From contig JACPCS010000067.1 of NCBI GenBank assembly GCA_016184455.1, forward strand, positions 1-48,969: a stretch of 48,969 nt of DNA, written 5' to 3'. The position numbers were made by a program, and so were the translations under genes. This stretch comes from Acidobacteriota bacterium. Lineage in GTDB: Bacteria; Acidobacteriota; Vicinamibacteria; Vicinamibacterales; UBA2999. Shown here piece after piece: positions 23,025-32,218 of the stretch (the first letter of the stretch is position 1; every line of letters begins with the position of its first letter). Below the pieces are notes generated by a model, which saw nothing but the letters and a program-made list of their open reading frames with translations, did not search any database and had not been told where the DNA came from.

Positions 23025-24137
23025 ATGGGCGGCGGGGAGCTGACGCTGTTTCTGTGCGGGGACGTGATGACCGGCAGAGGCGTCGACCAGATCCTGCGGC
23101 ATCCGTCCACGCCGGACCTCCACGAGCCGTTCGTGGCAGACGCGCGGGAGTACGTCCGGCTTGCCGAGCACGCGTCTGGCGCGGTGCCGCGCAGTGTCGA
23201 CCCGGCCTATATCTGGGGAGATGCGATCGCCGAGTGGGATGCTGTCGCGCCTGCGGTGCGCATCATGAATCTGGAGACGAGCGTCACGCGCAGTGATGCG
23301 TACAATCAACGCAAAGGCATCCATTACCGCATGCACCCCGAGAACGTTGACTGCCTCACGGCGGCACGAGTCGATGTCTGCGTGCTGGCGAACAACCACG
23401 TGCTCGACTATGGGAGCACAGGGCTGATCGAGACGCTGGACACCTTGCATCATGCCGGCATCGTGACGGTTGGCGCCGGGCGCAACCTGGAGGACGCGAG
23501 GCGGCCGGTCAGGCATTCGCTGCCAGGTGGCGGGCATCTCACCGTCGCCGCCTGCGCCCACGAGAGCAGCGGAGTCCCGGACCGATGGGCGGCTCTTGCG
23601 AACGAGGCTGGCGTCGATCTTCTTCCGGATCTGAGCGACGGGACGGCGGTAGCCGTGGCGGCACGCATCGCGGCAGACAAACGCCCTGGCGACGTTGCAG
23701 TGGTCTCGATTCACTGGGGAGGCAACTGGGGATATGATGTGCCACGCCGGCACGTCGAGTTCGCACATCGCCTGGTAGACGAAGGCGTGGACATCGTGCA
23801 CGGCCATTCCTCACATCACGTCAGGCCGGTCGAGATCTACCGCAAGAAGCTGATTCTCTATGGATGCGGGGATTTCATCGATGACTACGAGGGGATCTCC
23901 GGCTACGAGCAGTATCGCGACGATCTCGTCCTGATGTTCTTTCCAACCGTCGATCCGGCAACAGGCCGACTCTCCATGCTGCGGATGACGCCGCTGCAGA
24001 CTCGAAAGCTGAGGCTGAATCGGGCATCCATCGAGGATGCACGCTGGTTGTGCACCACGCTCAACCGCGTCAGGGGGCCGTTCGGCGCGCGGATCGGGCT
24101 GACGCCCGATGGCGCGTTGGCGCTTGCTGCGGCATAG
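23025..24137 (+). CDS. CapA-family metallophosphoesterase-like protein
   Basis: A 370-residue protein of the bacterial capsule synthesis CapA/PGA_cap family. Calcineurin-like metal ligands are visible in LFLCGDVMTGRG, NLETSVT, LANNHVLDYG, SIHWGGNWG and VHGHSSHHVRPVE, in the proper order. Family members occur in poly-gamma-glutamate operons, but no capB/capC is here, and many solitary homologues have unknown substrates. No signal peptide is seen. GGAGGAAGGAG gives a strong ribosome site 8 nt before the ATG. It starts 23 bp after the 23-bp repeat. Confidence 0.85.
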   Translation: MGGGELTLFLCGDVMTGRGVDQILRHPSTPDLHEPFVADAREYVRLAEHASGAVPRSVDPAYIWGDAIAEWDAVAPAVRIMNLETSVTRSDAYNQRKGIHYRMHPENVDCLTAARVDVCVLANNHVLDYGSTGLIETLDTLHHAGIVTVGAGRNLEDARRPVRHSLPGGGHLTVAACAHESSGVPDRWAALANEAGVDLLPDLSDGTAVAVAARIAADKRPGDVAVVSIHWGGNWGYDVPRRHVEFAHRLVDEGVDIVHGHSSHHVRPVEIYRKKLILYGCGDFIDDYEGISGYEQYRDDLVLMFFPTVDPATGRLSMLRMTPLQTRKLRLNRASIEDARWLCTTLNRVRGPFGARIGLTPDGALALAAA

Positions 24138-24156
24138 CTCACGAGGCTGTGTGGCA

Positions 24157-24528
24157 ATGCCCGGTAGGCGAAAGCGGAACGTGCGAGATCCGAATCCAGA
24201 GCGCATGGGCCCGCTCGTTGAGCGCCTCCAGCTCATGTTCGAGTGGTACACGGGCATGATTGACGAGAGCACCGGCCGACTCCTGTACCTCTACGATCCA
24301 GAGCGCGACATCACGGTCGGTGACGGCGAGCCCATTCGCGACATCGCGGCGGTCTGGGACGTCGAGGTCTTGAGCGCGTTTCTCAGGACTCGGCAATCGC
24401 GAGCCGCGGATCGACGTGACGGGTCATGTGGCGAGCGGATTCATCAAAAGCGTCGACAACGGGACTACCGAGCCATAGTCGTCGTCAGGGTCCACAACCT
24501 GCACACCAGCTCGGCTTTTGAACTTTGA
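24157..24528 (+). CDS. Hypothetical protein, probably truncated
   Basis: A 123-residue frame from ATG 24157. The middle (RMGPLVERLQLMFEWYTGMI, then LLYLYDPERDITVGDGEPIRDIAAVWD) looks like a real folded N-terminal domain, possibly of an alpha-barrel cyclase or epimerase type. After FLRTRQSR the composition becomes Arg-rich and the frame ends early, which suggests a truncated gene. No convincing ribosome site. The family is not identified. Confidence 0.4.
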   Translation: MPGRRKRNVRDPNPERMGPLVERLQLMFEWYTGMIDESTGRLLYLYDPERDITVGDGEPIRDIAAVWDVEVLSAFLRTRQSRAADRRDGSCGERIHQKRRQRDYRAIVVVRVHNLHTSSAFEL

Positions 24529-24616
24529 TTGCAAGCGTCCGTGATACGGGATTGGTACCGAGCTTGCCGACTGACATAGGGCAACGGTGCAATCGATCAA
24601 CGAAGGAAGAACTCTT

Positions 24617-25276
24617 GTGAACGACTCGAGATCTCGTCGCGTGTGGAGACACAGAGGCGTACGCGTGTTCGTGATCAGCGGGACTGTGCTCATCGCCATC
24701 GCGGTGACCGTGTCCCTGCTCGCCCATCGTTCGCGGCGTACCGAAGTGAGTCGATTGACCGAGCTGCTCTCGCTTCGTCAAGGCATGACCGTCGCGGAAA
24801 TCGGAGCGGGGACAGGGTGGCTCACGGTGGAGGTCGCGCGGCGCGTCGGTCAATCTGGCCGGGTCTACTCGACGGAGCTCAACGCAGACCGGCTGAACGA
24901 CATCCGGCGGGCTGTCGTGGAAGCACAGTTGCCCAACGTGACCGTGTTAGAAGCCGGTGAGCAAGCCACCCATCTCCCGCCGGAGTGTTGTGATGCGGTC
25001 TTCATGCGCCGCGTCTACCATCACCTCACCGCTCCGGCGGCGATCCTGGCCAGTATCCACGAGGGACTCAGGTTGGGTGGGCGGCTGGCGATCATCGACT
25101 TCCGGCCGGACGGGCTTGTCGGACGGATCACCAGGATGGGGGTCGATCGGAGCGAGGTAATCCGCGCGGCCAGCGCGATCGGATTCGAGCTCGTCGCATC
25201 CGGCGAGTGGCCTGGTGTGGATCACTACGTTGTGGTGTTCAGAAAGGGTGTCGATGTAGGCCGCCGCACGCTGTAG
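24617..25276 (+). CDS. Membrane-anchored SAM-dependent methyltransferase
   Basis: A 219-residue protein with a basic start, one hydrophobic helix (VFVISGTVLIAIAVTVSLLA) and a class I methyltransferase fold: AEIGAGTGWLTVEVA SAM motif, an acidic loop (YSTELN), and CCDAVFMRRVYHHL at motif IV. Close cousins are exported or membrane-tied methyltransferases of unknown substrate. GTG 24617 is chosen because GAAGGAAG lies 7 nt upstream; an in-frame GTG at 24587 has none. It stands between two damaged genes. Confidence 0.75.
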   Translation: MNDSRSRRVWRHRGVRVFVISGTVLIAIAVTVSLLAHRSRRTEVSRLTELLSLRQGMTVAEIGAGTGWLTVEVARRVGQSGRVYSTELNADRLNDIRRAVVEAQLPNVTVLEAGEQATHLPPECCDAVFMRRVYHHLTAPAAILASIHEGLRLGGRLAIIDFRPDGLVGRITRMGVDRSEVIRAASAIGFELVASGEWPGVDHYVVVFRKGVDVGRRTL

Positions 25277-25903
25277 CGATTCGACGTGCGAAACGTTGCG
25301 CGGCGCGTTCGCAAGGGCGGCGACATCTCGCCGCAACGCGGCAGCGATAGCGCGCTCGTACGGTGTCGTGGCGGCTTCGAAAACTGCGGGCGCACGCGCA
25401 CGCAAAAGCCGGGGTACGTCTTCCCTGCTGCGCCGAGCGGCGTTCACGCGAGCGGTTACGGCCTCTGCGTGCCGTCCACTCCCGTTCGTCACACTCGATC
25501 ACCCAGGGGCGTTGCCCCGGTCACGTTTGATTCAAGCACAGAGCAAGCCAACCCCCGACGTCAACCGACGGGCGAGGCGGCTACGTCAGCTAGACGATCC
25601 GAGGAAAGTGTTCGCGTCCTCCGCGGATTCTTTCGAGTCTGCGGCATAACCGGAGAGCGGCGGCTCAGAGGGTCGCCGCCGGCCTATGGTCGTCTGGGTC
25701 GCGCCGTCCACCTCACGGATGATGTCGTGGCTGAGTGCCTCGGGCCTTTTGGGCGCGCCGAAGGTTTCGAGCGGGCTGGTGAGATAGCCCGGATTCGATC
25801 CGGCATCAGTTGCAGCGATCCAGCGACAAACTTGGTCTCCCGGCGTTTCATGGGTGGCCTCCGCGATCACTCCTGCAAGGAACCTGCTGAAGTCCTAACG
25901 AAA
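25277..25903. other. 627-bp stretch without a recognisable gene
   Basis: Both strands are open over long distances because of high GC, but no frame shows a known domain. A minus-strand frame (25870-25586) has protein-like composition around NPGYLTSPLETFGAPKRPE, which I could not place. The region separates the methyltransferase from a truncated gene and may be rearranged DNA. Confidence 0.4.
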
Positions 25904-26509
25904 TTGAGCTCGAGACTCTTGCGGCTCGTGGTGTGTGTGGCGACAGTCATCGTGGCTGGTGTCTGGCTGCAGGAACGTGGATCCGCGTGGGTCGACGGTC
26001 TCGCTATCCGCTTGTACGGAACGCCCCACCGGCGGTACGGAGCGGCGCTTAAGCGCCATGGCTTCGCGGATACGCGGGCAGCGCGCCTATGGCTTGATTC
26101 GGCAGCGCAGGCGCTCGCAGCGCCGGCGACGGTGAAGCTGCCGCATCGACGGAGCCTTGAGTTCACGGGCGACGATCCGAAGGCTGCGGCATTTGCCGTG
26201 TCGGTGCGGCGCGGCCAGCGGTACGTCGCCGAAGCGCGCGTTGATAATGGCGATTCGACCGCGGTGTTCCTGGATGTCTTCGAGCGTGACGGCGACAATC
26301 TGCGTCACGTGGCGAGCGCGGCGCCCGTTCACAACGGCATTGCCGTTGCTCGCTGTCATGTGCAGGGCTTGAGTCGGCCGCGCCGGGGAAGACGCGAGCC
26401 GACAAGGCCGACCCTCTGCGATGAGATCAAGCCGCCCAACTGGCGCGCTCGGCCTGTCGTCGAGAAGCTCGTGCAGCCCGTGTGCTGGATTCTGGAGCGG
26501 CAACAGTAG
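25904..26509 (+). pseudogene. Truncated N-terminus of an exported M23-peptidase-like protein
   Basis: From about 25904 the frame encodes a membrane anchor (LLRLVVCVATVIVAGVWL), then HRRYGAALKRHGF and AAFAVSVRRGQRYVAEARVD with FLDVFERDGDNLRHVASAA. I recognise this as the N-terminal domain that precedes M23 (LytM) peptidase domains in Acidobacteria. After residue ~145 the sequence turns into Arg/Pro-rich, unrelated residues and stops at 26509; the peptidase domain is gone. No good start codon or ribosome site is visible. The dehydrogenase gene starts 13 nt later. Confidence 0.5.
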
Positions 26510-26522
26510 AGAAGGAGCAGTC

Positions 26523-27944
26523 GTGACAGTCGCCACACGCAACACGCTCGAAGAGAATGTCAACGTCTATTTCGATCGGGCGGCGGGTCTCACGACGCAT
26601 CCCGCAGGCCTGCTGGAGCAGATCCGGGCCTGCAACACGGTCTGTTCGTTCCAGTTCCCCGTCCGTCACCCCGACGGCCGCATTGAAGTCGTGCGGGCGT
26701 GGCGCGCGGAGCACAGTCATCACAGGCTGCCCACGAAGGGCGGCATACGATACAGCGCCGACGTCGACGAATCGGAAGTGAAGGCGCTGGCGGCCCTCAT
26801 GACCTACAAGTGCGCCGTCGTCGATGTGCCGTTTGGCGGCGCAAAAGGTGCAGTCCAGGTCGACCCTCATACCTGCAGTCCGGAGTACCTCGAGCACGTG
26901 ACTCGTCGCTACGTTCACGAGCTGGTGAAGAAGAACTTCATTGGCCCCGGCATCGACGTCCCGGCGCCGGATGCGGGCACCGGCGAGCGGGAGATGGCGT
27001 GGGTGGTCGACACGTACATGGCGCTGAATCCCGGACAGCTCGAGGCGATGGCATGCGTGACCGGCAAGCCGGTGAGCCAGGGCGGCATTCGGGGCCGGAA
27101 GGAGGCGACAGGCCGGGGTCTGGTCTACGCGCTCGCGGAGGCGTGTTCGCAGGCTGAAGACATGCACGCACGCGGGCTGTCAGTTGGCGTGGATGGCAAG
27201 CGCGTCGTGGTGCAGGGGATCGGCAACGTCGGCTATCACGCCGCGAAGTTCTGTCGTGAACGTGGGGCGCGCGTGGTCGCCTTTGCCGTTCCTGAGGGGG
27301 CGATCTGGGATCCGCAGGGTCTTGATGAAGACGCCGTGGTGGAACACAGAAGGCGGACGGGTTCCGTTCTGGGGTTTCCGGGGGCGACGTCGATTCTGCG
27401 GAGCGCGGACGCGTTGGAGCTCGACTGCGACGTCCTCGTCCCCGCCGCGCTCGAGAATCAGTTGACGGGCGACAACGCGCCGCGAATCAAGGCAACGATC
27501 GTCCTCGAGGGCGCCAACGGACCGACGACTCCTGACGCTGACGAGGTGTTCCGAACGAAAGGCACGCTGGTGATTCCGGACATCTATGCGAATGCCGGCG
27601 GGGTCGTCGTGTCCTATTTCGAGTGGCTCAAGAACCTCTCCCACGTTCGCTTCGGACGGCTGGCGCGGCGTCATCAGGCCGCGTCGGAACGCCGACTGCT
27701 CACCGCGGTCGAGCAGGCCACCGGCAAGCCGTTCACCGCGGCGGACCGCGTCACGTTCGTGCAGGCGCCCGACGAATTGGGCATCGTCACTTCAGGTCTG
27801 GAAGAGACGATGGCGACGGCGTATCAGGAAATCCGCGAGACGCTTCGGCAACAGCCTGCGGCGCAGGATCTCCGCACCGCCGCGTTTCTCAACGCCATCA
27901 ACAAGGTGGCGCGGGCGTATCTGGAGCTGGGCATCTTTCCATGA
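26523..27944 (+). CDS. gdhA: Glu/Leu/Phe/Val-family glutamate dehydrogenase
   Basis: A 473-residue NAD(P)-dependent dehydrogenase. The substrate domain has [17 protein letters not shown] sequence ([13 protein letters not shown]), the catalytic Lys in [17 protein letters not shown] and the Asp in [14 protein letters not shown]. The Rossmann domain has [13 protein letters not shown] and [11 protein letters not shown], ending with [12 protein letters not shown]. It interconverts glutamate and 2-oxoglutarate plus ammonia. The length is slightly over the usual 410-450. GTG 26523 has AAGGAG at 8 nt. Co-transcription with the truncated gene upstream is possible. Confidence 0.92.
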   Translation: MTVATRNTLEENVNVYFDRAAGLTTHPAGLLEQIRACNTVCSFQFPVRHPDGRIEVVRAWRAEHSHHRLPTKGGIRYSADVDESEVKALAALMTYKCAVVDVPFGGAKGAVQVDPHTCSPEYLEHVTRRYVHELVKKNFIGPGIDVPAPDAGTGEREMAWVVDTYMALNPGQLEAMACVTGKPVSQGGIRGRKEATGRGLVYALAEACSQAEDMHARGLSVGVDGKRVVVQGIGNVGYHAAKFCRERGARVVAFAVPEGAIWDPQGLDEDAVVEHRRRTGSVLGFPGATSILRSADALELDCDVLVPAALENQLTGDNAPRIKATIVLEGANGPTTPDADEVFRTKGTLVIPDIYANAGGVVVSYFEWLKNLSHVRFGRLARRHQAASERRLLTAVEQATGKPFTAADRVTFVQAPDELGIVTSGLEETMATAYQEIRETLRQQPAAQDLRTAAFLNAINKVARAYLELGIFP

Positions 27945-28090
27945 CCGGAGCCTAACGTGTCCCTTCAAGAATTCCCGCGATTGATTGCGGAAGACTTCCC
28001 ACATCGCGCGGATTCCGCGTGACACCCACACAGGCACGGCATGGCATCGCCGTTGCCTCCTCACGGAAATACGGTGGCACGCCTCGCGGT

Positions 28091-28113
28091 GGGAATCCTG
28101 AGGTCAGGCCGTC
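28091..28113. repeat. 23-bp direct repeat, copy 2
   Basis: Exact second copy of the 23-base element at 22979-23001, in the same orientation and 5.1 kb away. It lies in intergenic DNA (27945-28205) after the glutamate dehydrogenase; nothing else was recognised in that gap. Confidence 0.85.
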
Positions 28114-28205
28114 TATGACCGCGACGCTCGCCAGTGTGCGAAGGGTTCGCCGGTGCCAGGTGGGACGACGGACCTGTCGGAGCCGAGGCGCGATTGTTCT
28201 CCCCG

Positions 28206-28373
28206 TCACCAACATCGACTGATCCGGACGCTGACGGCGTCACGCGAGATCACCGGCACGATACGTGTCCGCCGCTCCGCCTCGGAGTAGACGATCGTCG
28301 TCCTGTGCACGAGTGCCCCCACGGCAAGTCCGAGTCCAGCGCCAAAGGCGCCGGCCAGGATCGGAGCGTCCAC
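28206..28373 (-). CDS. Short glycine-zipper protein, likely a gene tail
   Basis: A 55-residue frame from GTG 28373, preceded by GGGAGGAA at good spacing. It has a glycine-rich hydrophobic helix (AGAFGAGLGLAVGALVH) followed by a beta-like ending (VPVISRDAVSVRIS). The pattern equals the C-terminal end of common Acidobacteria exported proteins with a glycine zipper before a short final strand. It is either a real small membrane protein or the last part of a lost gene. Confidence 0.4.
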   Translation of the reverse strand: MDAPILAGAFGAGLGLAVGALVHRTTIVYSEAERRTRIVPVISRDAVSVRISRCW

Positions 28374-28426
28374 GCATTCCTCCCGTGACCTTGACGCCGA
28401 GTTGAAGTCGTATGTCTCACTTCACC

Positions 28427-28726
28427 TTACTCGCGCGCCGAGATGTTGGCCTCCTTCCGTGAGGACTCGGGGAACTTCCTCTCGAGCCACGCTTCAAACT
28501 CGACGACGATACCGTCGGCGGGGCCCGACCAAGCGCAGACGTCGGCGCCTGAGTCACGATCCGAGAGGATGGTCACAAACTCGTCATTGATGTTTTGAAC
28601 GGCGCAGTCGAGCAGGAACGGCCGATTGCGCGCCAGCTCCTCGAGGCGAAGAAACAGAGCGTCCTCGGCCTGTTCGGCTTCTCTTGATACCGCGCCAATT
28701 GGTTCGGTCTTCTTTCGCAGAAGCAC
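28427..28726 (-). CDS. Hypothetical 99-residue protein
   Basis: GTG start at 28726 with GGAGG at 6 nt. The protein is charged and soluble, with a predicted helix (REAEQAEDALFLRLEELARN) and a strand-rich part (FVTILSDRDSGADVCAWSG), and no signal peptide. The amino-acid balance and ribosome site argue for a real gene. No family recognised. It shares orientation with the damaged surface-protein gene but its link to it is unclear. Confidence 0.5.
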   Translation of the reverse strand: MLLRKKTEPIGAVSREAEQAEDALFLRLEELARNRPFLLDCAVQNINDEFVTILSDRDSGADVCAWSGPADGIVVEFEAWLERKFPESSRKEANISARE

Positions 28727-28787
28727 GGCTACCTCCAGTCCTCATACGCCGTGGGCCATCGACGGCACCATCGGCTGGCGCTCCGTC

Positions 28788-30955
28788 CTACCAGCCTTGC
28801 AGCACGTTGAACGCGAAGGTCCAGCCGCGTCCGGGACGCTGGAACGGCCGGACCAGGTCGAGCTCGCCGACCGCGAAGCCAAACAGGTTCACGCGGAACG
28901 CGACGCCGGCCGACGAGACGCCGCCGCGCGATCCGCCAAGCCATGAGGGCGTGTCACCGCTCGTCCAGGCCACGCCCGAATCCGTGAAGAGCGCCACCTC
29001 GACAGGCACGGGACCATACATGTTGCTGGTGAGACCGAACGGCCGCAGGAGCGGGAACCGAAGCTCGAGGTTCCCGATCAGCATCCGGCTGCCGAGCAGG
29101 CGGTCGATCAGGGGACAGACGCTCTCTGCCGTCGACACGCACTCGCTCGCATCGATCGAGTAGACGTCGCAGCCGCGGACGAGGCCGGGATAGCCGACGT
29201 ACAGGGGGAACAGGCGGGCGTCCTCACCACCGCTGCCGTACCGGCCGTAGTGCATCACGCGGACGCCGACCGTGTAGAAGGAGACCGGCATGACATACCG
29301 CCGATAGTCGGCAAGGAGGCCGGCGAAGTTGATGGTGCCGTACGTCGGATCCAGCTCGAACCGATACCGCTGGCCCTGCACGGGACTGGTCGCGCCGAAA
29401 CTCGTGGTATCGAAGACGTACGCCGCCGCCGACGTTCCGAGCGTCAGTGGCCGCGCGAACGATGTTGTCCTCGTCGTGCGCTCGTAGACGGCCCCGGTGA
29501 ACAGCGAATACGTCGTCGTGTTCACGATTTGATCGAAGGAGATACGGCTCATGCCGCTCTGGAACTCGACGCGCCGTGCGCGGTCGAACGGATAGGCGAC
29601 GACGCCGGACGCGCCGACGACGCCGGACGCGCCGCGGACGGGCGCATCCAGCGCATAGATGTCGTACGTGCCGCGGTCGTAGACGGTGAACGCGAGCGTG
29701 CCGCTCCGCGACGCCACCGACAGGGCAGGGCTCGTATTGGTAATCCCGCTCACGCCCGTGCCCACGTCCGTAACCTGCGCGAGCTCCCCGTTCGCAAGCG
29801 CGATTCGATAGACGTTGGCGATGCCGTCACGATCGGCGACGAAGTACAACGCCTGGCCGTCAGGCGACCACTGCGGGTCCAGGTGCTTCCACCCCACCGC
29901 GCCACGTCCGCGCGGTGGGGGCCCCGGCTTGCCGCTCGGAAATGCCGGCACCGGTGTGATGACGCCTGTCTCGGGATCGATGAGCGCCAGGCGGCAGGCG
30001 CCCACTGCGAGCGTGCCCAGGTCGCTCGAGAAGCGATCGGTGGCGAAGGCGATGCGCCTCCCGTCCGGCGACCACGACGGCTGCAGATCCGCATACGCGT
30101 CATTGGTGAGTGGCCGGAGCGTCGCGGCGGTCAGGTCGTAGACGAACAGATCGGTCAGCCCTTGCCTCATTCCCGTGAAGGCGATCGCATGACCATCGGG
30201 AGCCCAGGTCGGGTTGCGGATTTCGTCGACGCCGGACAGCGGGATCTCGCGCTCCTTCTTCCCGCTCGCCGCGTCGAAGATCGCAAGGGCCGGTTGCCCC
30301 GCCGTGACCGTGGCGACCGCCAGTCGCTGGCCCATGCTGTCCCAGGCGCCGGCGGAGTAGATGAACTGAATGCTCGAATAGTGCGGATCGGTCGCGGTGC
30401 TCGTGAGCTTGTGCACGATGCGCCCGGTCGCGGTTTCGGCCACATAGAGGTCGATCGAGAAGAAGCTTCGTTCGGAGAGGAACGCTATCCACCGGCCATC
30501 GGGGCTGATCGCCGGGCCGACGTTCAGCTCGCCACCACTGTCCTTGCCTGTGATGACCAATCGCCCCGCCTCGTGTGGCGGGGTGGCGGCCTCCAGGATC
30601 GGCGCGTATGTCTTCGCGATTGACGCCTGCCAGTCTTTCGAGAGTGCCGCCGCCTCGAGACCGAGCTCTCTCTCAATCGCCGCGTTCACGTCGCCCGTTG
30701 AGCCGGCGACGCGCAGCATCTGGCCGATCGCACGGTCGCCCCAGCGCCCGCCGACGTAGGCCCAGAACGCGTGGCCCCACCGGTACGGGAAGTACTTCAG
30801 GTTGTTGAGGTCCTTGGATAGAAGTAGATGTCGAAGTGCTCGGTCTTGAGCACCTCGAACTTGAACGTGTGGTACTGCACCTTGTTCTGTCCGAAGTACT
30901 GGGCGGAGGCGGGCAGGCTCAGCGCGCACGCGACCAGGAACGTGCCCAGGACCAT
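28788..30955 (-). pseudogene. PD40 / Omp85-like surface protein with its peptidase domain deleted
   Basis: The 5' part (ATG 30955) gives a signal peptide and the domain start YFGQNKVQYHTFKFEVLKTE followed by HFDIYFYP, then stops at 30797. In the next frame the protein resumes at KDLNNLKYFPYRWGHAFWAY (about 30823) and runs to 28788: PD40 beta-propeller blades (SWSPDGRRIAFATDR) and a C-terminal barrel like BamA. In intact relatives about 180-200 residues with an HExxH peptidase site lie between FYP and KDL. A single out-of-frame deletion near 30820 explains both facts. An 18-bp tandem repeat at 29597-29632 adds GASGVV twice. Assembly error is the alternative. Confidence 0.75.
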
Positions 30956-31073
30956 CCAGCGTCGGCGTGGAACTTGTGGCAAACATCGCAGTGCCCCCAT
31001 TCGTGCACGTCGGGCCGCCTGTCGAAGCCGTTCGGCGGCCCGTGCATTCGCGAATGGTCGTGAGCGAGACTGG

Positions 31074-31760
31074 TTAGGACAGCACTCGGACGACGATCCG
31101 CCGGTTCATTGCGCGTCCCTCGCGCGTCGTGTTCGGCAACAGGGGCTTCTCGGCGCCGTACGAGACGACGTTCATCTTGTGCAGCGGCACCTGGTGCTGA
31201 TCGTGGAGGTACACCTTCGCGGCTTCGGCGCGCTCCAGACCCAGGCGCTGGTTGACGGCGCTGGGCCCGATGTTGTCGGTATGGCCCTCGATCTCGATGT
31301 AGGCCATCTTCGGGTTCGCCGTGAGCCAGGCCACGATCTGATCCAGATGCGCTTTCGCCCGATCCGACAGGTCGCACTTGCCGAACTCGAAGTTGCCCTC
31401 GTCTTCGTTCAGCGTCACCTCGTAGAGGAGACGCCTCGCCGCCGTTTCAGCGGCCTCCACGCGCCCCGTGGCGCTGTTGGCGGCAACGGCGGCGGCGCTG
31501 GCCGCGTCCGCGGCGTTGTCAGCGACGGTCCGCGCCGCAGTAGCCGATGCTGCTGCAGCGTTCGCCTGTTGGTCGACCTGGCTGACCCGTGCGTCGGTCT
31601 GAGTGACGCGCGCCTGTACCTGCTCGAGGGCTTGTGTCAACGTGTCGACCCTGGCGTTCGTATTTCCCACCTCCGTCCTGACGAACTCCTTGGTGGCGCA
31701 CGCGGGCGCGGCAGCCACCGAGAGCGCCAGCAGAGGCGCGACGATCAATACGTTTCGCAT
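31074..31760 (-). CDS. OmpA-family protein with Ala-rich coiled-coil linker
   Basis: A 228-residue protein. ATG 31760 has GAGGAGAAG upstream and starts a signal peptide (LIVAPLLALSVAAAPACA). The Cys in APACA may be a lipobox. Residues ~30-100 are an Ala-rich heptad coiled coil, as in Lpp/Pal-type spacers. Residues ~115-225 are an OmpA peptidoglycan-binding domain (YIEIEGHTDNIGPSAVNQRL, ERAEAAKVYL, NRRIVVRV). It would tether the outer membrane to peptidoglycan. The surface-protein pseudogene lies downstream on the same strand; a perfect 12-bp palindrome (CATTCGCGAATG, 31045-31056) sits between. Confidence 0.88.
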   Translation of the reverse strand: MRNVLIVAPLLALSVAAAPACATKEFVRTEVGNTNARVDTLTQALEQVQARVTQTDARVSQVDQQANAAAASATAARTVADNAADAASAAAVAANSATGRVEAAETAARRLLYEVTLNEDEGNFEFGKCDLSDRAKAHLDQIVAWLTANPKMAYIEIEGHTDNIGPSAVNQRLGLERAEAAKVYLHDQHQVPLHKMNVVSYGAEKPLLPNTTREGRAMNRRIVVRVLS

Positions 31761-31983
31761 GGTGCTTCTCCTCGATGTTTCACTGCCGGGAGTCATCCGG
31801 ACTGTACGAGGCAAGACTGGTGCCCCGGCAAGGAGGACCCGTTCGAGGCGCAATCGAACGCGGTCGGTGGCCCCCGGATCGAGCGCGCGGAATTGTTCGC
31901 AGCTTCTGAAATTTATCCGTGCTCGTGGCGCTGATCGCCAAGACGCCGTCGAGTATCTGGCGCGGCGTGCGGCCGGGTGAACG

Positions 31984-32187
31984 CTATGGCTTCACTTCGA
32001 AGGTCAGGTTTGCGTTCACGCGGTACTCGACGATCTTGTTGTCTTTGACCACCGCCTCGAAGTTCTTGACCCAGATCGATCTGATGTTGTCGACGGTCTT
32101 GCCGGCGTCGGCGACGGCGCGCTGAGCGGCGTCCTCCCAGCTCTTCTCCGACTGTGACAAGACCTCGATCACCTTGTGTATGGCCAT
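31984..32187 (-). CDS. Dodecin
   Basis: A 67-residue dodecin: MAIHKVIEVLSQSEKSWEDA, then NIRSIWVKNFEAVV and an ending EYRVNANLTFEVKP. Dodecins form hollow 12-mers that store flavins, using the Trp in the SIWVK strand. Start MAIHKV is preferred over the ATG-like codon five residues earlier because GGAGGAGACG directly precedes it. It lies 31 nt after the baeRF gene on the same strand, so they probably form an operon. Confidence 0.93.
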   Translation of the reverse strand: MAIHKVIEVLSQSEKSWEDAAQRAVADAGKTVDNIRSIWVKNFEAVVKDNKIVEYRVNANLTFEVKP

Positions 32188-32218
32188 CGTCTCCTCCTGC
32201 ACCTGTGTGACTCCAAGG

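Noticed and set aside
29250..30623. Long plus-strand open frame over the surface-protein gene
   Set aside because: It is the GC-rich opposite strand of a gene with clear PD40 and barrel motifs; its own translation is Arg/His-rich with no domain.
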